Source of the DNA: Candidatus Krumholzibacteriia bacterium
GTDB taxonomy: Bacteria; Krumholzibacteriota; Krumholzibacteriia; LZORAL124-64-63
Reading direction: 5' to 3'
Assembly: GCA_029935695.1 (NCBI GenBank)
Contig: JAOZJV010000050.1
Coordinates: 1 to 11,599 of the forward strand
Length of the DNA stretch: 11,599 bases
Part shown: piece after piece, positions 1 to 7,646 of the stretch
Position numbering within the stretch: position 1 is the stretch's first letter
Layout: the number at the start of each line of letters is the position of its first letter
Position numbers and translations under genes: made by a program
The notes under the pieces: generated by a model
What the model was told of the DNA's origin: nothing
What the model saw: the letters and a program-made list of their open reading frames with translations, nothing else
The model's database searches: none

Positions 1-33
1 AAAGGTCATCCAGGATAGAATGTGCTCACCCAT
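1..33 (-). CDS. nuoM: NADH-quinone oxidoreductase subunit M, 5' end only (partial)
   Basis: Only the first 11 codons are inside the window. They read MGEHILSWMTF from an ATG at 31-33, and the gene continues past the left edge. The 'ILSW' start followed by a hydrophobic residue is typical of NuoM N-termini, and nuoM is expected directly after nuoL. A Shine-Dalgarno-like GAGAGGAG lies about 7 bases upstream on the minus strand, in the 41-bp gap after the nuoL stop. NuoM is an antiporter-like, proton-pumping membrane subunit of complex I. The call rests mainly on gene order and this short N-terminus; an unrelated gene is possible but unlikely. Confidence 0.75.
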   Translation of the reverse strand, partial: MGEHILSWMTF

Positions 34-74
34 GCGTGGCGCTCCTCTCGGGTGTCTTCACGATAAACCCGCCC

Positions 75-2213
75 TTACAGGACATTGTAAACCAGAACCA
101 GAACCAGAACCGACCCAGTGACATACACGAGGTATGTCTGAATGCGGCCAGTCTGGATGCGACGGAAACCTTCGCCAAAACCGTGCATCACGGTGGCGAC
201 ACCATTGACCGCGCCATCAACAACGTATTTGTCGACGGTGCCGGTGACACTGCTCATCAGTCGAGTCAGATGTCCGGAACCGTTAACAATACCGTCGATG
301 ACGTATCGATCGAAAGCAGCGCACACACTGGCCCACCACAAGGTGGCCCGGTACACGGTGGCTGCGTAAAACTCATCAAAGAAAAACTGACCCTGAAGGG
401 CCGTGTAGAGGCCGCTCAGTTTCTTCTGGACGGCCGAAGGATCAACCTTCTTCTGATGGTAGACCCACCAGGCGCCGCCGATACCGAAGAAGACCATGGC
501 GATGGACATGATCATGGCCCGCACGTGAGCCGTGTGGTGAATGTCGTGGTGGGCATCATGACCACCGTGATCACCAGCAACTGCGTGCTCACCGCCATGG
601 GCTGCTTCACCATGAGCAGGCTCACCATGAGAGTCTGCAGCAGGGTGTTCATCATGACTGGCCACAACAACCTCGTGACTATCATGAGGTGCACTCTCAA
701 CGTGGAACTCAGCCGCAATGACCGGCACATCGTAAGGCAACATGAACTTGCTGAACCAACCCTTGTCCGCTGTTTGCCAGCCGGCAGAGATGATAGCGAA
801 GACGGCCAGAATCATCAGCGGAACTGTCATGTTCCAGGATGACTCGTGAGCGTGATCGTATTTTTCCTGGTCCGCCGGTTTACCGAAGAAAGTGCGGAAG
901 ACCAGGCGGAACATGTAGAAAGGCGTCAGCAGGGCAGCGGTGATTCCCAGAATGAAGGGAATGTAGTGACCATCGGTCATACCAAAAGCCAGGGCCGATC
1001 CCAGGATGCCATCCTTGGAATAGAAACCAGCCAGGAAAGGCACACCCGACAGAGCCATGGTGCCGATCAGGAAGGTCACAAAGGTGATGGGCATCTTCTT
1101 GCGCAGGCCACCCATGTCGGTCATTTCCTGACTGTGAACTCCGTGAATGACGGAACCCGCGGCAAGGAAGAGCAGGCCCTTGAACATGGCATGTGTCATG
1201 AGGTGGAACATGGCGTTGGGCGAGTCGCCCACACCGAGGGCCATGACCATGTAACCCAGCTGGCTCAAAGTCGAGAAGGCCAGCACACGCTTGATATCCG
1301 TTTTCACCAGGGCAATGGTCGCGGCAAGGAAAGCCGTTATGGCCCCCACGTACATAATCACCATCATCGCCGTGGTTCCAAACAAAGGAGCCAGACGGGC
1401 CACCATGTACACACCAGCGGCAACCATGGTCGCGGCGTGAATCAGGGCCGATACGGGAGTGGGACCTTCCATGGCATCGGGCAGCCAGATGTGCAGAGGC
1501 ATCTGCGCCGATTTACCCATGCAGCCCATGAACAGGCCAACGCCGGCCCAGGCCAGAAGCGTACCCTTGATGGTGCCGGCATCCACATGAGCAAAGAGCT
1601 CGAAGTAGTTCAGAGTGCCGGTTGCGGTGAAGAAAGCCAGGATGCCCAGCCAGAAGCCCCAGTCACCAACCCGGTTGGTAAGGAAGGCTTTCTTGTTGGC
1701 ATTGGCTGCCGAATCCTTGAAGAAGAAGAAACCGATCAGCAGGTAACTGGCCAGTCCCACCAACTCCCAGAACACGTACAGGAAGAACAGGTTATTCGCC
1801 AGCACAATGCCCATCATGGCAAAAGTGAAAAAGCCCAGGAAAGCAAAGAACCGTTCGTATCGCGAATCGCCGTGCATGTAGCCCGTGGAATACAGGTGCA
1901 CCAGGAAACTGATGGTCGTCACAACCATCAGCATGATGCTGGTCATACCGTCGACCAGAATTCCCGCGTCCACATGAAATCCGCCCAGTTGAATCCAGGT
2001 GAACCCGGTTTCGACACGGTAGGCAGGATCGGCAATTTTCCAGAAAGTCATGAAAATGCGAATGGCAAGGAACCAGGAAACACCCATAAGAGTGACACCG
2101 ACGAAGTCGCCCTGACGCGGCAGCTTCTTCCCGAAGAAGAAGGTGATCACATAGGACAGCAACGGCAGGACCAGGATCCCCAGCGCAGAATAAATGATGG
2201 CATTGTCGCTCAT
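75..2213 (-). CDS. nuoL: NADH-quinone oxidoreductase subunit L, with His-rich loop
   Basis: NuoL is the distal antiporter-like subunit of the complex I membrane arm and takes part in proton pumping. The 712-residue product is strongly hydrophobic with many membrane helices. It shows family motifs: FWELVGLASYLLIGFF near residue 150, including the conserved Glu; GKSAQMPLHIWLPDAMEGP near 233-251, including the channel Lys; and VLAFSTLSQLGYM further on. A hydrophilic loop at about residues 506-564 carries 15 histidines and lies before the C-terminal helices. It makes the protein longer than the roughly 610-residue E. coli NuoL. The C-terminus has two similar YV(I/V)DG(I/A)VNG units, then an RIQTGRIQTYLVYV tail typical of the lateral helix and last membrane helix. 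The start could be ATG at 2213 or the adjacent GTG at 2216; GGGGA upstream spaces better to the GTG, but ATG is the commoner choice. It lies 14 bases or fewer after nuoK. Confidence 0.97.
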   Translation of the reverse strand: MSDNAIIYSALGILVLPLLSYVITFFFGKKLPRQGDFVGVTLMGVSWFLAIRIFMTFWKIADPAYRVETGFTWIQLGGFHVDAGILVDGMTSIMLMVVTTISFLVHLYSTGYMHGDSRYERFFAFLGFFTFAMMGIVLANNLFFLYVFWELVGLASYLLIGFFFFKDSAANANKKAFLTNRVGDWGFWLGILAFFTATGTLNYFELFAHVDAGTIKGTLLAWAGVGLFMGCMGKSAQMPLHIWLPDAMEGPTPVSALIHAATMVAAGVYMVARLAPLFGTTAMMVIMYVGAITAFLAATIALVKTDIKRVLAFSTLSQLGYMVMALGVGDSPNAMFHLMTHAMFKGLLFLAAGSVIHGVHSQEMTDMGGLRKKMPITFVTFLIGTMALSGVPFLAGFYSKDGILGSALAFGMTDGHYIPFILGITAALLTPFYMFRLVFRTFFGKPADQEKYDHAHESSWNMTVPLMILAVFAIISAGWQTADKGWFSKFMLPYDVPVIAAEFHVESAPHDSHEVVVASHDEHPAADSHGEPAHGEAAHGGEHAVAGDHGGHDAHHDIHHTAHVRAMIMSIAMVFFGIGGAWWVYHQKKVDPSAVQKKLSGLYTALQGQFFFDEFYAATVYRATLWWASVCAAFDRYVIDGIVNGSGHLTRLMSSVTGTVDKYVVDGAVNGVATVMHGFGEGFRRIQTGRIQTYLVYVTGSVLVLVLVYNVL

Positions 2214-2227
2214 CACGAGTCGTTCCC

Positions 2228-2536
2228 CTATCGCTTCAGGCTGTTGACGGTGTCCGCGTTGGCTGTGCCAAAGTTACGGTACATCGCCAGAACAATTGCC
2301 AGCGCCACAGCTGCTTCAGCTGCCGCCAGAACGATCACGAAAGCGGCCATGATCTGCCCGTCAATGCTGTGGTCAACATAACGGGAGAAGGCCACGAAAT
2401 TTATATTGGAGGCGTTGAGCATAAGCTCCACACCCATCAGGATCCCGACGGCGTTGCGACGCTTCATCACTGCGAACAAACCCAGTGAAAAAAGGATGGC
2501 GCTGACGGTCAGGAAATGTGCCAGTCCGACAGTCAT
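2228..2536 (-). CDS. nuoK: NADH-quinone oxidoreductase subunit K
   Basis: NuoK is a small membrane subunit of complex I (MrpC-like) that helps couple quinone chemistry to proton movement. The 102-residue product has the usual length and three predicted helices. It contains GVELMLNASNINFVAF with Glu37, and a second helix Glu at 74 in VLAAAEAAVALAI. These match the two essential membrane glutamates of the family (36 and 72 in E. coli). The ATG overlaps the nuoJ stop by four bases (ATGA), which implies translational coupling. The TAG stop is followed within about 15 bases by the nuoL start. Confidence 0.97.
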   Translation of the reverse strand: MTVGLAHFLTVSAILFSLGLFAVMKRRNAVGILMGVELMLNASNINFVAFSRYVDHSIDGQIMAAFVIVLAAAEAAVALAIVLAMYRNFGTANADTVNSLKR

Positions 2537-3060
2537 GACTGCACCTCCTCATCCTTGGAGTCAGGATCAACCCGGCGCTCGCGAATCAGCAGTGCTGCGC
2601 CAATCATGGCCGACAGCAAAACCAGCGAGACATACTCGAAGGGAAAGATGTAATTGGTCATGAACATCGTGCCGATTTCAGCAGTGGTGGGCTCAGCCGG
2701 GCTCATGCCCGTGGTGGCCCACTTGGTGCCGGTGATGACCTTGTACAACAGGCCCATGGTGGCCAGACTGAAGAAGCCGGCGGGCACGTAACTGTCCAGG
2801 CCGCGCACCGGGCGATCACCCTTGGGCACACGGGTCATCATCACCGTGAACAGGATCAGCACCAGCACACCACCGATGTAAACCATCAGCTGTGTGGTGG
2901 CGATGAAGTCGGCTCCCATCCAGGCAAAAAGGCCGGCTACACCCAACAGCGTGAACAACAGCGAGAACCCCGCATGCACGAGATTGTTGCTGAGCACCAC
3001 CCAGAAGGCGGGTATCACGGTCAGGGCCGCCAGCACATAAAAAATCAGGTCACCAGTCAC
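2533..3060 (-). CDS. nuoJ: NADH-quinone oxidoreductase subunit J
   Basis: NuoJ is a membrane-arm subunit near the junction with the peripheral arm. The 175-residue product has five predicted membrane helices. Helix 3, VYIGGVLVLILFTVMM, is the conserved segment that forms the pi-bulge in known structures. The start is GTG at 3058-3060, which overlaps the nuoI stop as GTGA. No better ATG lies nearby, and the N-terminus starting MTGDLIFYVLAALTV matches family length. The 3' end overlaps the nuoK start by four bases. The C-terminus after the last helix is charged (RRVDPDSKDEEVQS). Confidence 0.96.
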   Translation of the reverse strand: MTGDLIFYVLAALTVIPAFWVVLSNNLVHAGFSLLFTLLGVAGLFAWMGADFIATTQLMVYIGGVLVLILFTVMMTRVPKGDRPVRGLDSYVPAGFFSLATMGLLYKVITGTKWATTGMSPAEPTTAEIGTMFMTNYIFPFEYVSLVLLSAMIGAALLIRERRVDPDSKDEEVQS

Positions 3061-3602
3061 TGGGTTTCCCCTTTGTCGTCGGCGGGTCCATCGTCGGTTG
3101 CGGGTTTTTCAACCGCAGGTGGTTTCGGTTTTTCAACCTTGGGCTCCACATAAAATCCCAGTTCGGCGCGCGTGATTTTGTGGCAGGGAACCCGCGGCAC
3201 ACCGGGAATCATGAAGTCGTAGACCAGACTGTCGCGCAGGTACACGCTGTGGTCGTAGTCATGGCTCATGCTGATAGAATCGGCATGGCAGTTTTCGGTG
3301 CAAAGTGAGCACCAGATGCATTTGTTGAAGTCGATGGAGTAGCGCGTCATGAAACGGTCTTTGGCTTTACCATCGGTTTCAATGTAGATGCAATCCACAG
3401 GACAAGCCTTGGCGCAGATACCGCAGGCGTCGCATTTGGTGGTATCGTTGAAAACGAAACCACGGAAACGATCCGGCAAAACCTGACGCTCATCCGGGTA
3501 CTGAAGCGTCACGGGCTTCGTCCAGATGTGCTTGATTGTGATGCCCATACCCACAAAGGCGGAACTGACCGCTTCATAGATATTTGTGAAATACTGAACC
3601 AT
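3057..3602 (-). CDS. nuoI: NADH-quinone oxidoreductase subunit I (2[4Fe-4S] ferredoxin subunit)
   Basis: NuoI carries clusters N6a and N6b and passes electrons towards NuoB in the peripheral arm. The 181-residue product has two ferredoxin motifs: C57-DA-C60-GI-C63-AKA-C67-P and C95-IW-C98-SL-C101-TEN-C105-H. All eight cysteine ligands are present. The second motif has His106 where Pro is normal, confirmed at bases 3285-3287. The chosen start is ATG at 3602, with GGGGAG five bases upstream. The frame stays open to a TTG at 3635, but the added residues are unlike the family. The last 30 or so residues form a Lys/Pro then acidic tail (from about 154 on) that looks disordered. A 58-bp gap separates it from nuoH, the largest gap inside the operon apart from the nuoL-nuoM junction. 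The stop overlaps the nuoJ GTG. Confidence 0.96.
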   Translation of the reverse strand: MVQYFTNIYEAVSSAFVGMGITIKHIWTKPVTLQYPDERQVLPDRFRGFVFNDTTKCDACGICAKACPVDCIYIETDGKAKDRFMTRYSIDFNKCIWCSLCTENCHADSISMSHDYDHSVYLRDSLVYDFMIPGVPRVPCHKITRAELGFYVEPKVEKPKPPAVEKPATDDGPADDKGETQ

Positions 3603-3660
3603 CGGAACTCCCCGGGCCGCAGCCCTCAAGAACAACTCTCGTTTCAGACTATCGAATTTA

Positions 3661-4719
3661 TCAGGCAGCAGCCGAGCCGCTGAGCATCATCCAGATTCCC
3701 GCCCCGATCACACAGAGCAGGGTGATGGGAATCATCACTTTCCAACAAAGGTGCATCAGCTGGTCAACACGCACACGCGGCAGGGTCCAGCGCACCCACA
3801 TATTCAAAAACACCATCAGCACGCCCTTGATGATGAACGTCAGGGCCGGCGCAAAGTCGGTTCCCGGAATGGGGCTCCACCAGCCACCCAGAAACACCAT
3901 GGAGGCGATCAGGCTGACCAGGAAAAGATTGGCGTACTCGGAAAGGAAGAAGAACGCGAAGCGCATGCCGGTGTACTCGGTATGGTAACCGGCCACCAGC
4001 TCGGATTCGGTCTCCGGCATATCGAAAGGACCACGGTTCGTCTCCGCAATGGAGGCGACGAAGTACATGAGGAACGCAATGAAAAGGAACGGATTGCGGA
4101 AAACAAACCAGTTCAGCATGCCGCCCTGCTGGGCGATGACGATGTCCATCGTATTCAATGAACCGGTGTACATCACCACGGGGATGCAGGCCAGAGCCAG
4201 GGGAATTTCATAGCTGATCATCTGGGCAGCGCCACGAGCGGCACCGTAAAGGGCCCACTTGTTGTTGGATGCCCAACCACTCATGAGCAATCCCATGATA
4301 ACCATGCTGCTGACGGCAAAGATGTAGAACAGACCCAGATCCAGGTCCGCCGCCACAAAACCAGGCGCCCAGGGAATGGCCGCCCAGGCCAGCAGAGATC
4401 CCAGCAGAACCAGCAGCGGGCCAAACATGAACAGCCCTTTGTCAGCCTCGGCGGGAATGATGTCTTCCTTGCCGAGAATCTTCAGCATGTCGGCCACAGC
4501 CTGGGCCCAGCCGTGCCAGCGACCGGTGCGCATGGGACCATAACGGCTCTGCAGAAAACCGGCAACCTTGCGCTCCATCCATGTGAGGATGATGGCGCAA
4601 AGGGCCATGACAATGAACATGATGGTGGCCATGGTCGCCGAAGCCGTGATGAACGCGGCCTGATCTGACATGCCTGAAGCACCCGGAATACTGCGGAGTA
4701 ATTCGGTGAGGATCTCCAT
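3661..4719 (-). CDS. nuoH: NADH-quinone oxidoreductase subunit H
   Basis: NuoH anchors the peripheral arm in the membrane and forms much of the quinone tunnel. The 352-residue product has about eight membrane helices. Family motifs include WMERKVAGFLQSRYGPMRTG at about 47-66, AETNRGPFDMPETESELVAG near 223-242 with the acidic loop that lines the quinone cavity, and LPRVRVDQLMHLCWK near the C-terminus. The ATG shares one base with the nuoD stop (TAATG). Its direct placement after nuoD, with no nuoE, nuoF or nuoG between, is the main architectural point of this operon. Confidence 0.98.
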   Translation of the reverse strand: MEILTELLRSIPGASGMSDQAAFITASATMATIMFIVMALCAIILTWMERKVAGFLQSRYGPMRTGRWHGWAQAVADMLKILGKEDIIPAEADKGLFMFGPLLVLLGSLLAWAAIPWAPGFVAADLDLGLFYIFAVSSMVIMGLLMSGWASNNKWALYGAARGAAQMISYEIPLALACIPVVMYTGSLNTMDIVIAQQGGMLNWFVFRNPFLFIAFLMYFVASIAETNRGPFDMPETESELVAGYHTEYTGMRFAFFFLSEYANLFLVSLIASMVFLGGWWSPIPGTDFAPALTFIIKGVLMVFLNMWVRWTLPRVRVDQLMHLCWKVMIPITLLCVIGAGIWMMLSGSAAA

Positions 4720-5897
4720 TAGCGGTCAATCTCCCCGAGAACGATGTCCAACGATCCGATGAAGGCCACGAGGTCGGAGACCATCATGCCCACGCCCGCT
4801 TTTTCAATAATCTGCAGGTTGCAGAAAGACGGGGATCGCACTTTATGCCGGAACGGGCTCTGCCCGCCGTCGGCGATGATGTAGTGGCCGAGCTCACCCT
4901 TGGAGCTCTCGGTGCGACTGAAAGCCGCCCCTGCCGGAGCCTTGACCGGCTTTTTAAGTGCCAAAGTCTGGTACGAACCATCGGGCATCATTTCAATAGC
5001 CTGCCGGATGATTTTGCAGCTCTGCTCGATTTCGCGCACACGCACCATGTAACGGTCCCAGCAATCCCCCACCTGGCCGACATCGCCCAATCCCACAGGG
5101 ATTTCGAAATCGAACTTGGGATAGGCGCCGTACGGGTCGTCCTTGCGGCAATCAAACTTCACGCCCGAGCCACGCAGAACCGGCCCGGTGCAACCATAAT
5201 CGATGGCGTCTTCTTTAGTCAGCACTCCAACATTGCCCAGACGGCCGATGAAAATCTTGTTGTAGCTGAGCAGGTTGTTGTAATCATCCAGCTTTTTATC
5301 TTCAAGCATGGTGATGAAATCGATGACATCACTTTCCCAGTTGTCCTTGGGGATGTCGTAACGCACGCCGCCGGGAATCATGTAGTTGTAGAGCATGCGT
5401 CCGCCGGAAATACGTTCCAGCAGATCGAGGATGACTTCGCGCTCGCGGAAGCAGTACAGCAGCGGAGTCCAGGCGCCCATGTCCAAACCGAAGGTGGCCA
5501 GGGCAATAAGATGACTGGCAATACGGGAAAGCTCGGCCACGATGACGCGGATGTGCTCAGCCCGGTCGGGCACTTCAATCTGACCAACTTTTTCCATGGC
5601 TGTCACATAAGCGTGGTTGCAGCACATGGGAGCCAGATAGTCGAAGCGGTCGGTGTAGATGACCCACTGTTTGTAGTTGATGCCTTCGGCGATTTTCTCG
5701 GCGCAGCGATGCAGGTAACCCAACACCGGGGTGATCTTGTAGACGATTTCGCCGTCGGTTTCCAGCAGCAGCCTGAGCACACCGTGAGTGGCTGGATGCT
5801 GAGGCCCCATGTTGAGCTCGAGCAGCTCGCTTTTGATTTCTCCTGCGTGGTCCTGTCCGGCCCAACCGTGATTCATTTTTGTTTCCTCGGTTGCCAT
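4719..5897 (-). CDS. nuoD: NADH-quinone oxidoreductase subunit D (49-kDa-type)
   Basis: NuoD forms the quinone-reduction site together with NuoB and NuoH. The 392-residue protein is of usual length for a stand-alone NuoD and is not fused to NuoC. NMGPQHPATHGVLRLLLETD at 29-48 holds His38. TDRFDYL at 82-88 holds Tyr87. These correspond to the His/Tyr pair that contacts the quinone head group in Thermus. ESSKGELGHYIIADGG and the C-terminal SLDIVLGEIDR are family signatures. The Ni-Fe cysteines of related hydrogenases are absent, as expected. GGAGG lies about seven bases before the ATG, inside the end of nuoC. The gap to nuoC is two bases, and the stop overlaps the nuoH ATG. Confidence 0.98.
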   Translation of the reverse strand: MATEETKMNHGWAGQDHAGEIKSELLELNMGPQHPATHGVLRLLLETDGEIVYKITPVLGYLHRCAEKIAEGINYKQWVIYTDRFDYLAPMCCNHAYVTAMEKVGQIEVPDRAEHIRVIVAELSRIASHLIALATFGLDMGAWTPLLYCFREREVILDLLERISGGRMLYNYMIPGGVRYDIPKDNWESDVIDFITMLEDKKLDDYNNLLSYNKIFIGRLGNVGVLTKEDAIDYGCTGPVLRGSGVKFDCRKDDPYGAYPKFDFEIPVGLGDVGQVGDCWDRYMVRVREIEQSCKIIRQAIEMMPDGSYQTLALKKPVKAPAGAAFSRTESSKGELGHYIIADGGQSPFRHKVRSPSFCNLQIIEKAGVGMMVSDLVAFIGSLDIVLGEIDR

Positions 5898-5899
5898 GG

Positions 5900-6538
5900 T
5901 TATCCCTCCGCCGGACTGTCGTCACCCGAGGGTGCCGGTGCATTGGCCGCTGGAGAGCCTTGGGATACCATATCCTTGCCGCTCATGGGAACGGCGTTGT
6001 ACATGGCCGGCATCTGGTAATCCTTGCGCAGGGGATGCCCCACCCAGTCTTCTTCCAACAGCATGCGGCGCAGATTGGGATGGCCTTCGAAACGGATGCC
6101 CACCAGATCCCAGGCTTCGCGCTCATGCCAGTTGGCGGTAGACCATACATGGCTGACGGTGGGCACCGAGGCCACACTGCGCGGCACGCGAACCATCAGC
6201 GTGAACTTGTGAAACAAGGCATGGCTGAACAGGTGGTAAGCCACCCCGAAGTCGCCTTCGCCCACCCGGTCGCTGGTTTCGGGCTCACCCGTGTCCAGAT
6301 AGCCCAGGATAGCCACGGATTTGCCTTTGCCGTTTTCGTCGTAACCGTCCCAGTCGATTCCCGACAGGCACATGAGCTGGTTGAACTGCAGGCTGTCTTC
6401 ATCCCGCAGAAACAACGCTGCTTCGGCAATTTTAGCCGGTTCGATGACGGCATAAGCCTCGACACCATCTTCGTTGAAACCCAGAGCGGCTTCACCAAGG
6501 TGTTCGGCCAATAATTCGTAAATGGCTTTCTGCTTCAT
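5900..6538 (-). CDS. nuoC: NADH-quinone oxidoreductase subunit C (30-kDa-type)
   Basis: NuoC is a structural subunit of the Q-module beside NuoD. The 212-residue product carries the family signature at about residues 138-175: EREAWDLVGIRFEGHPNLRR, then DWVGHPLRKDY. Upstream is the alpha/beta fold region. After about residue 178 a Pro/Ala/Ser-rich tail (SQGSPAANAPAPSGDDSPAEG) follows, of low complexity and probably disordered. It starts eight bases after the nuoB stop, with GGGAG very close to the ATG. nuoC and nuoD are separate genes here, unlike the nuoCD fusions of enterobacteria and many Bacteroidetes. Confidence 0.97.
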   Translation of the reverse strand: MKQKAIYELLAEHLGEAALGFNEDGVEAYAVIEPAKIAEAALFLRDEDSLQFNQLMCLSGIDWDGYDENGKGKSVAILGYLDTGEPETSDRVGEGDFGVAYHLFSHALFHKFTLMVRVPRSVASVPTVSHVWSTANWHEREAWDLVGIRFEGHPNLRRMLLEEDWVGHPLRKDYQMPAMYNAVPMSGKDMVSQGSPAANAPAPSGDDSPAEG

Positions 6539-6546
6539 TGCTCCCG

Positions 6547-7161
6547 CTACTTCCGGTAGGGAATTTTCTTGGCGTAATCACTGACCCACCTGGGGGCCTT
6601 GAGCTTGGCCTGACGACCGCGAATTTTGTCCTGCAGGCGCATAAGGCCTTCCAGCAGCACTTCCGGGCGAGGCGGGCAACCGGGCACATAAACGTCCACC
6701 GGCACCAGGAAATCCACACCCTTGACCACGTGGTAGCCATACTTGAAATAAGGACCGCCGCCGATGGCGCAGCTGCCCATGGCGATGACCCACTTGGGCT
6801 CGGGCATCTGGTCGTAGATCAATTTCAGACGGGTGGCCATTTTACCGGTCACCGTGCCCGAGACAATCATCAGGTCGGCCTGGCGGGGAGTCGCGCGGAA
6901 AGCGCCAGCGCCAAAACGATCGATATCGTAACGGGTGGCACTGGTGGCCATCATTTCGATGGCGCAGCAGGCCAGACCAAAGGTCACCGGCCAGATACTG
7001 GACAGCTTGGCCCAGTTGAAAACTTCATCAACCGTGGTGAGCATGAAGTTCTTATCTTCCTGCTCATTAATTTGGCTGAACTGATCGAGGACCTTGAAAT
7101 CGAGCATGTTCTCCCGCTCGACACTGTATCCTTCGGGGGGGGTAGTGCTGTCCCTGCTCAT
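6547..7161 (-). CDS. nuoB: NADH-quinone oxidoreductase subunit B (cluster N2 subunit)
   Basis: NuoB binds the terminal [4Fe-4S] cluster N2, which reduces quinone. The 204-residue product has all four ligands: adjacent Cys65-Cys66 in GLACCAIEMM, Cys131 in GSCAIGGG, and Cys162 in VPGCPPRPE. The SATRYDIDRFG and RATPRQADLMIVSGTVT stretches are also typical. An N-terminal extension of about 40 residues rich in polar residues precedes the core. The ATG overlaps the nuoA stop by four bases (ATGA), indicating coupling. Confidence 0.98.
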   Translation of the reverse strand: MSRDSTTPPEGYSVERENMLDFKVLDQFSQINEQEDKNFMLTTVDEVFNWAKLSSIWPVTFGLACCAIEMMATSATRYDIDRFGAGAFRATPRQADLMIVSGTVTGKMATRLKLIYDQMPEPKWVIAMGSCAIGGGPYFKYGYHVVKGVDFLVPVDVYVPGCPPRPEVLLEGLMRLQDKIRGRQAKLKAPRWVSDYAKKIPYRK

Positions 7162-7646
7162 GAGGCGGGAACCTCCTGCTCCGGCTTGGTTGCGGAGGTG
7201 GGCTTTTGGTTATCGGGACGTTCCATCAGGTTTTTGACCCAGTTCAGGTCACCCTTGACCCACACATAAGCCAGACCCACGGTGAGAATTGCCAGGAAAA
7301 TGACCATTTCCCAGAAAACCAGGGCGCCCATCTGAGGCAGGGGATACAGTTGCTTGAAGACAACGGCCCAAGGATAGAGAAAGATGACTTCCACGTCGAA
7401 AACGAGAAAGAAGAGGGCCACCAGGTAGAAACGAACGTTGAAACGAATCCAGCTGGAACCGGATGGCATCTCGCCGCATTCATAAGTAGTCAGCTTATTC
7501 GGATTGGGATTGCTGGGACGCAAAAGCTTCGCCACGCCCAAAGCCAGGCCGGCGAAAACAAATCCGATGATGACGAAAATGAGAACTGTTGCAAAGTGTC
7601 CCTGCATCGGGCTCGCAGCAGCTACAAACGGGAGTATCAGAGTCAT
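7158..7646 (-). CDS. nuoA: NADH-quinone oxidoreductase subunit A
   Basis: NuoA is a three-helix membrane subunit at the hinge between the two arms of complex I. The product is 162 residues from the chosen ATG at 7646. It contains TTYECGEMPSGSSWIRFNVR, with the conserved Cys-containing loop between helices 1 and 2, and FLVFDVEVIFLYPWAVVF with its helix-2 acidic residues. The C-terminus beyond helix 3 is a polar tail (RPDNQKPTSATKPEQEVPAS) that makes it longer than many NuoA proteins of about 120-147 residues. The frame is open to a TTG at 7685, and another ATG lies at 7607. No strong Shine-Dalgarno separates them; 7646 gives the most natural N-terminus. It is the first gene of the operon. Confidence 0.95.
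   Translation of the reverse strand: MTLILPFVAAASPMQGHFATVLIFVIIGFVFAGLALGVAKLLRPSNPNPNKLTTYECGEMPSGSSWIRFNVRFYLVALFFLVFDVEVIFLYPWAVVFKQLYPLPQMGALVFWEMVIFLAILTVGLAYVWVKGDLNWVKNLMERPDNQKPTSATKPEQEVPAS

Noticed and set aside
846..2381. Long plus-strand open frame (511 codons) opposite nuoL and nuoK
   Set aside because: It is the antisense shadow of the well-supported nuoL and nuoK genes; its product is polar, rich in His, Gln and Gly, and shows no family motif.
3603..3635. Extended nuoI start at a TTG
   Set aside because: The internal ATG at 3602 has a good Shine-Dalgarno sequence (GGGGAG) five bases upstream, and the extension has no family support.
4845..6020. Plus-strand open frame (391 codons) opposite nuoD and nuoC
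   Set aside because: Antisense shadow; the opposite strand carries full NuoD and NuoC signatures.
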